Source: UBA6164 sp045107135 (GTDB lineage Bacteria; Patescibacteriota; Gracilibacteria; BD1-5; UBA6164). From it: 6,446 nt of DNA. A program made the translations under genes and the position numbers. The stretch's first letter is position 1. Each line of letters opens with the position of its first letter. Positions 4,801-6,446 of this stretch are shown here, piece after piece. The stretch lies in contig JASFZI010000109.1 in assembly GCA_045107135.1 (NCBI GenBank), forward strand, positions 1 to 6,446. Reading direction: 5' to 3'. The notes beneath the pieces are model-generated. The model was given only the letters and a program-made list of their open reading frames with translations, was not told the origin of the DNA and searched no databases.

Positions 4801-6417
4801 TTAATTATTATTAATTTTTAAATTAAACCATTTATCATATTCTATAATTAAATCTTCTTTACTTTTTAGAAAATCATCTTTTGTAAGACTATCCCACCAT
4901 TTACCAAAAAGTATTTTTTTCTGTGCTTCTTTTTCTCCAAATACATCATAAATGTCTTTTATAGTTTGATGTACATAAGGCTCAATTTTACTTTTCATAA
5001 TGTTTTTATGTAATTCTACTGGGTTTGTTCTGTATGTGGCTTGTAAATATTGTTTAAAAACCTCATCTAGTACAACGTCATTCTCCTGTGCGTTTTTCGC
5101 CTCTTCATATCTCTTTAAGATTGTATCGCTAGGCTCTATTACATAATTTCTACCATAAGTTATTACTATATTACTTTCTTTACGGTTTTTCTGCTTATCA
5201 ATAAAGTTTAAAATCCATTCTGACATCTTCCACTCTAAAAACTCATCATAATCAGCATATTCATTTAATCTATTTTCTATTGGTTGTTTATTAAATAAAA
5301 CTTCTGTTGTTGTTTTTCTACCACCAAATGTTTCTATTGAATTTAAAGGAGTTCCCCAAAATGTAATAGTTGCTTTACGTTCAGCGATAGCTAATTCTTC
5401 AATATATTGTTTCCAAGTTTCTAAATCAGGTTTAATAAAACCAGCAATATCAGGCGCAATAGTTTGTGTATCACCTGTTGGCACTTCTAATTCAACAACA
5501 TCTGTAACATCATTTTTACCCATTTTACCAGTCCCACCACAAGAAGAACAGGTTTTATTACCTATTTTTCCTCTACCTTTACAATCATCACAATAAGTTA
5601 CATAACGCCAATGTATTGGTATTGCCTGTGTAAATTTATATAATGTTAAGAATGATTGGTCTCTTGAATATTCTTTTGTAAGACCTATAATTGAATTTAT
5701 AGGAGATAGTTTATAATTACTACCTATTTTATCAATATTAGAGTTTAAAATAGCAGGAACTTCACCAAAAGGATGTTCAAATGAATCTTTAGCGACTAGA
5801 GTTATTTCCTCACCTATTTTCATAAATGTTCTATCATTCAAATCATCTACAATTCGATATAATTCTACATTCATACTCTTTATTTTTGATATTTTAGGCT
5901 CAAATATAATCCAATCTAATAACTGACCTCTTTTTTTATAAGCACGTATTGAATTAATACTCTTATAAGTTGGATATATATCTTTAGGTTTAGAGGTATA
6001 TTCCATAAATATTACACCATTAGGATCAACGTGTTTTAATCTTGTAGCGATATTTTGAATCCAATTAGATAACGTATTGCTGTCTTTTATATTTGCTATT
6101 TTATGTAGAAATTCTTTTTTAACATCTTTATCATCAATGTCATAAACTTTATTACCACCTGTTGCATACCAAATATTATCTATTGGCTGGAATAATCTTT
6201 CAAAGAAATCTTGAATATCTCTTGAATATCGTTCTCTTGCTATTGCTTTTTTACTACTCTCAATAAATTCTATACGTTCTATCAATTCATCAACAAAATA
6301 ATCACCATCTATTAGTGCATATAGCGTTTTTGAATCTTCTCGCATTGATTGAATTTCTGGACTTAGCACTAAATTATCTTTAATAAGACTGACTGCTTGT
6401 TTTTCTGATAGTATCAT
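4801..6417 (-). CDS. Phage portal protein with embedded zinc-finger-like insert, 538 aa
   Basis: This is interpreted as the dodecameric ring at one capsid vertex, the channel for DNA packaging and the docking point for terminase and tail. Length fits portal proteins (about 450-550). An N-terminal helical region (1-80) precedes IWYATGGNKVYDIDD (82-96) and a strand DPNGVIFMEYTS (131-142), both wing-like. A helix at about 244-266 (GLTKEYSRDQSFLTLYKFTQAIP) fits a stem helix. Next is CDDCKGRG (276-283) with CSSCGGTG (290-297), two CxxCxGxG units able to hold one zinc ion. Residues 308-360 (VELEVPTGDTQTIAP, then LETWKQYIEELAIAERKATITFWG) fit the tunnel-loop and following helix region. The C-terminal part (380-535) is helical and charged. 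It is the first complete gene in the module, before the scaffold and capsid genes. Assignment comes from size, architecture and synteny; portal sequences diverge strongly. Confidence 0.8.
   Translation of the reverse strand: MILSEKQAVSLIKDNLVLSPEIQSMREDSKTLYALIDGDYFVDELIERIEFIESSKKAIARERYSRDIQDFFERLFQPIDNIWYATGGNKVYDIDDKDVKKEFLHKIANIKDSNTLSNWIQNIATRLKHVDPNGVIFMEYTSKPKDIYPTYKSINSIRAYKKRGQLLDWIIFEPKISKIKSMNVELYRIVDDLNDRTFMKIGEEITLVAKDSFEHPFGEVPAILNSNIDKIGSNYKLSPINSIIGLTKEYSRDQSFLTLYKFTQAIPIHWRYVTYCDDCKGRGKIGNKTCSSCGGTGKMGKNDVTDVVELEVPTGDTQTIAPDIAGFIKPDLETWKQYIEELAIAERKATITFWGTPLNSIETFGGRKTTTEVLFNKQPIENRLNEYADYDEFLEWKMSEWILNFIDKQKNRKESNIVITYGRNYVIEPSDTILKRYEEAKNAQENDVVLDEVFKQYLQATYRTNPVELHKNIMKSKIEPYVHQTIKDIYDVFGEKEAQKKILFGKWWDSLTKDDFLKSKEDLIIEYDKWFNLKINNN
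5539..5592 (-). other. Zinc-finger-like segment within the portal gene (residues 276-293)
   Basis: Four cysteines at residues 276, 279, 290 and 293 lie in two consecutive CxxCxGxG repeats separated by a short basic linker (KIGNKT). The repeat is the one used by the zinc-binding domain of DnaJ chaperones, which has four copies; two copies are enough for a single tetrahedral zinc site. It sits directly after the presumed stem helix, where the clip domain of a portal would be. Confidence 0.65.
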
Positions 6418-6418
6418 A

Positions 6419-6446
6419 TTACCATTTTATTATTTGTTTTCTAAAT
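6419..6446 (-). CDS. Possible C-terminal end of an upstream gene (partial)
   Basis: On the minus strand one frame reads FRKQIIKW and then stops at TAA 6419-6421, one base before the portal ATG. A second frame reads LENK and stops at 6430-6432. One of the two is probably the end of the preceding gene, since spacing is tight throughout this module. In most tailed phages the gene before the portal encodes the large terminase subunit, but eight codons cannot show this. Confidence 0.28.

Noticed and set aside
5539..5592. A DnaJ chaperone or chaperone fragment, judged from CxxCxGxG repeats.
   Set aside because: There is no J domain or HPD motif, only two of the four repeats are present, and the segment is embedded in a portal-sized protein in a portal position.
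1..6446. Defence system, retron, toxin-antitoxin pair, CRISPR array, tRNA or insertion sequence.
   Set aside because: Every stretch apart from the 157-bp gap is covered by head, neck or tail-type genes on one strand. I saw no regularly spaced repeats, no tRNA-like folds, no transposase and no paired small toxin genes.

Overview
The window is a densely packed block of virion genes from a tailed bacteriophage or prophage (Caudoviricetes), all read on the minus strand, so transcription runs from position 6446 towards position 1. Base composition is very AT-rich (roughly 30% GC by eye). None of the start codons is preceded by a Shine-Dalgarno sequence; the leaders are A/T-only tracts. A candidate promoter before the capsid gene resembles the Bacteroidota form (TTTG plus a TAnnTTTG-like -7 box). 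Together these suggest a phage of a Bacteroidota host, most likely a low-GC flavobacterium. That host call is an inference from style, not from a host gene.

In transcription order: a possible few-codon tail end of an upstream gene (6419-6446; a terminase gene would be the usual neighbour); a portal protein with an embedded zinc-finger-like CxxCxGxG pair (4801-6417); a small charged protein of unknown role with a recognisable C-terminal motif (4394-4795); a coiled-coil protein interpreted as the capsid scaffold (3609-4397); a 157-bp non-coding gap holding a terminator-like hairpin and a candidate promoter; an HK97-fold-type major capsid protein (2420-3451); a 356-residue protein of unknown function with a beta-rich middle (1349-2419); a 170-residue probable neck or tail-terminator protein (840-1352); and the first 276 codons of a probable tail protein with an Ig-like C-terminal segment, cut by the window edge (1-828).

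The genes work together as a head and neck morphogenesis module. The portal nucleates assembly, the scaffold directs capsid protein into a procapsid, and the following small proteins probably join head to tail before the tail protein polymerises. Most genes abut or overlap by four bases (ATGA), which suggests translational coupling. The only real break is between scaffold and capsid genes, where the sequence seems built to uncouple the capsid gene's expression from the upstream genes.

I see no tRNA, rRNA, CRISPR array, insertion sequence, integrase, attachment site, defence gene or metabolic gene. The module looks conventional in layout. The parts most worth a second look are the zinc-finger insert in the portal, the terminator/promoter/leader complex before the capsid gene, a perfect 11-bp inverted repeat just inside the gene after the capsid gene, and the unassigned 356- and 133-residue proteins.
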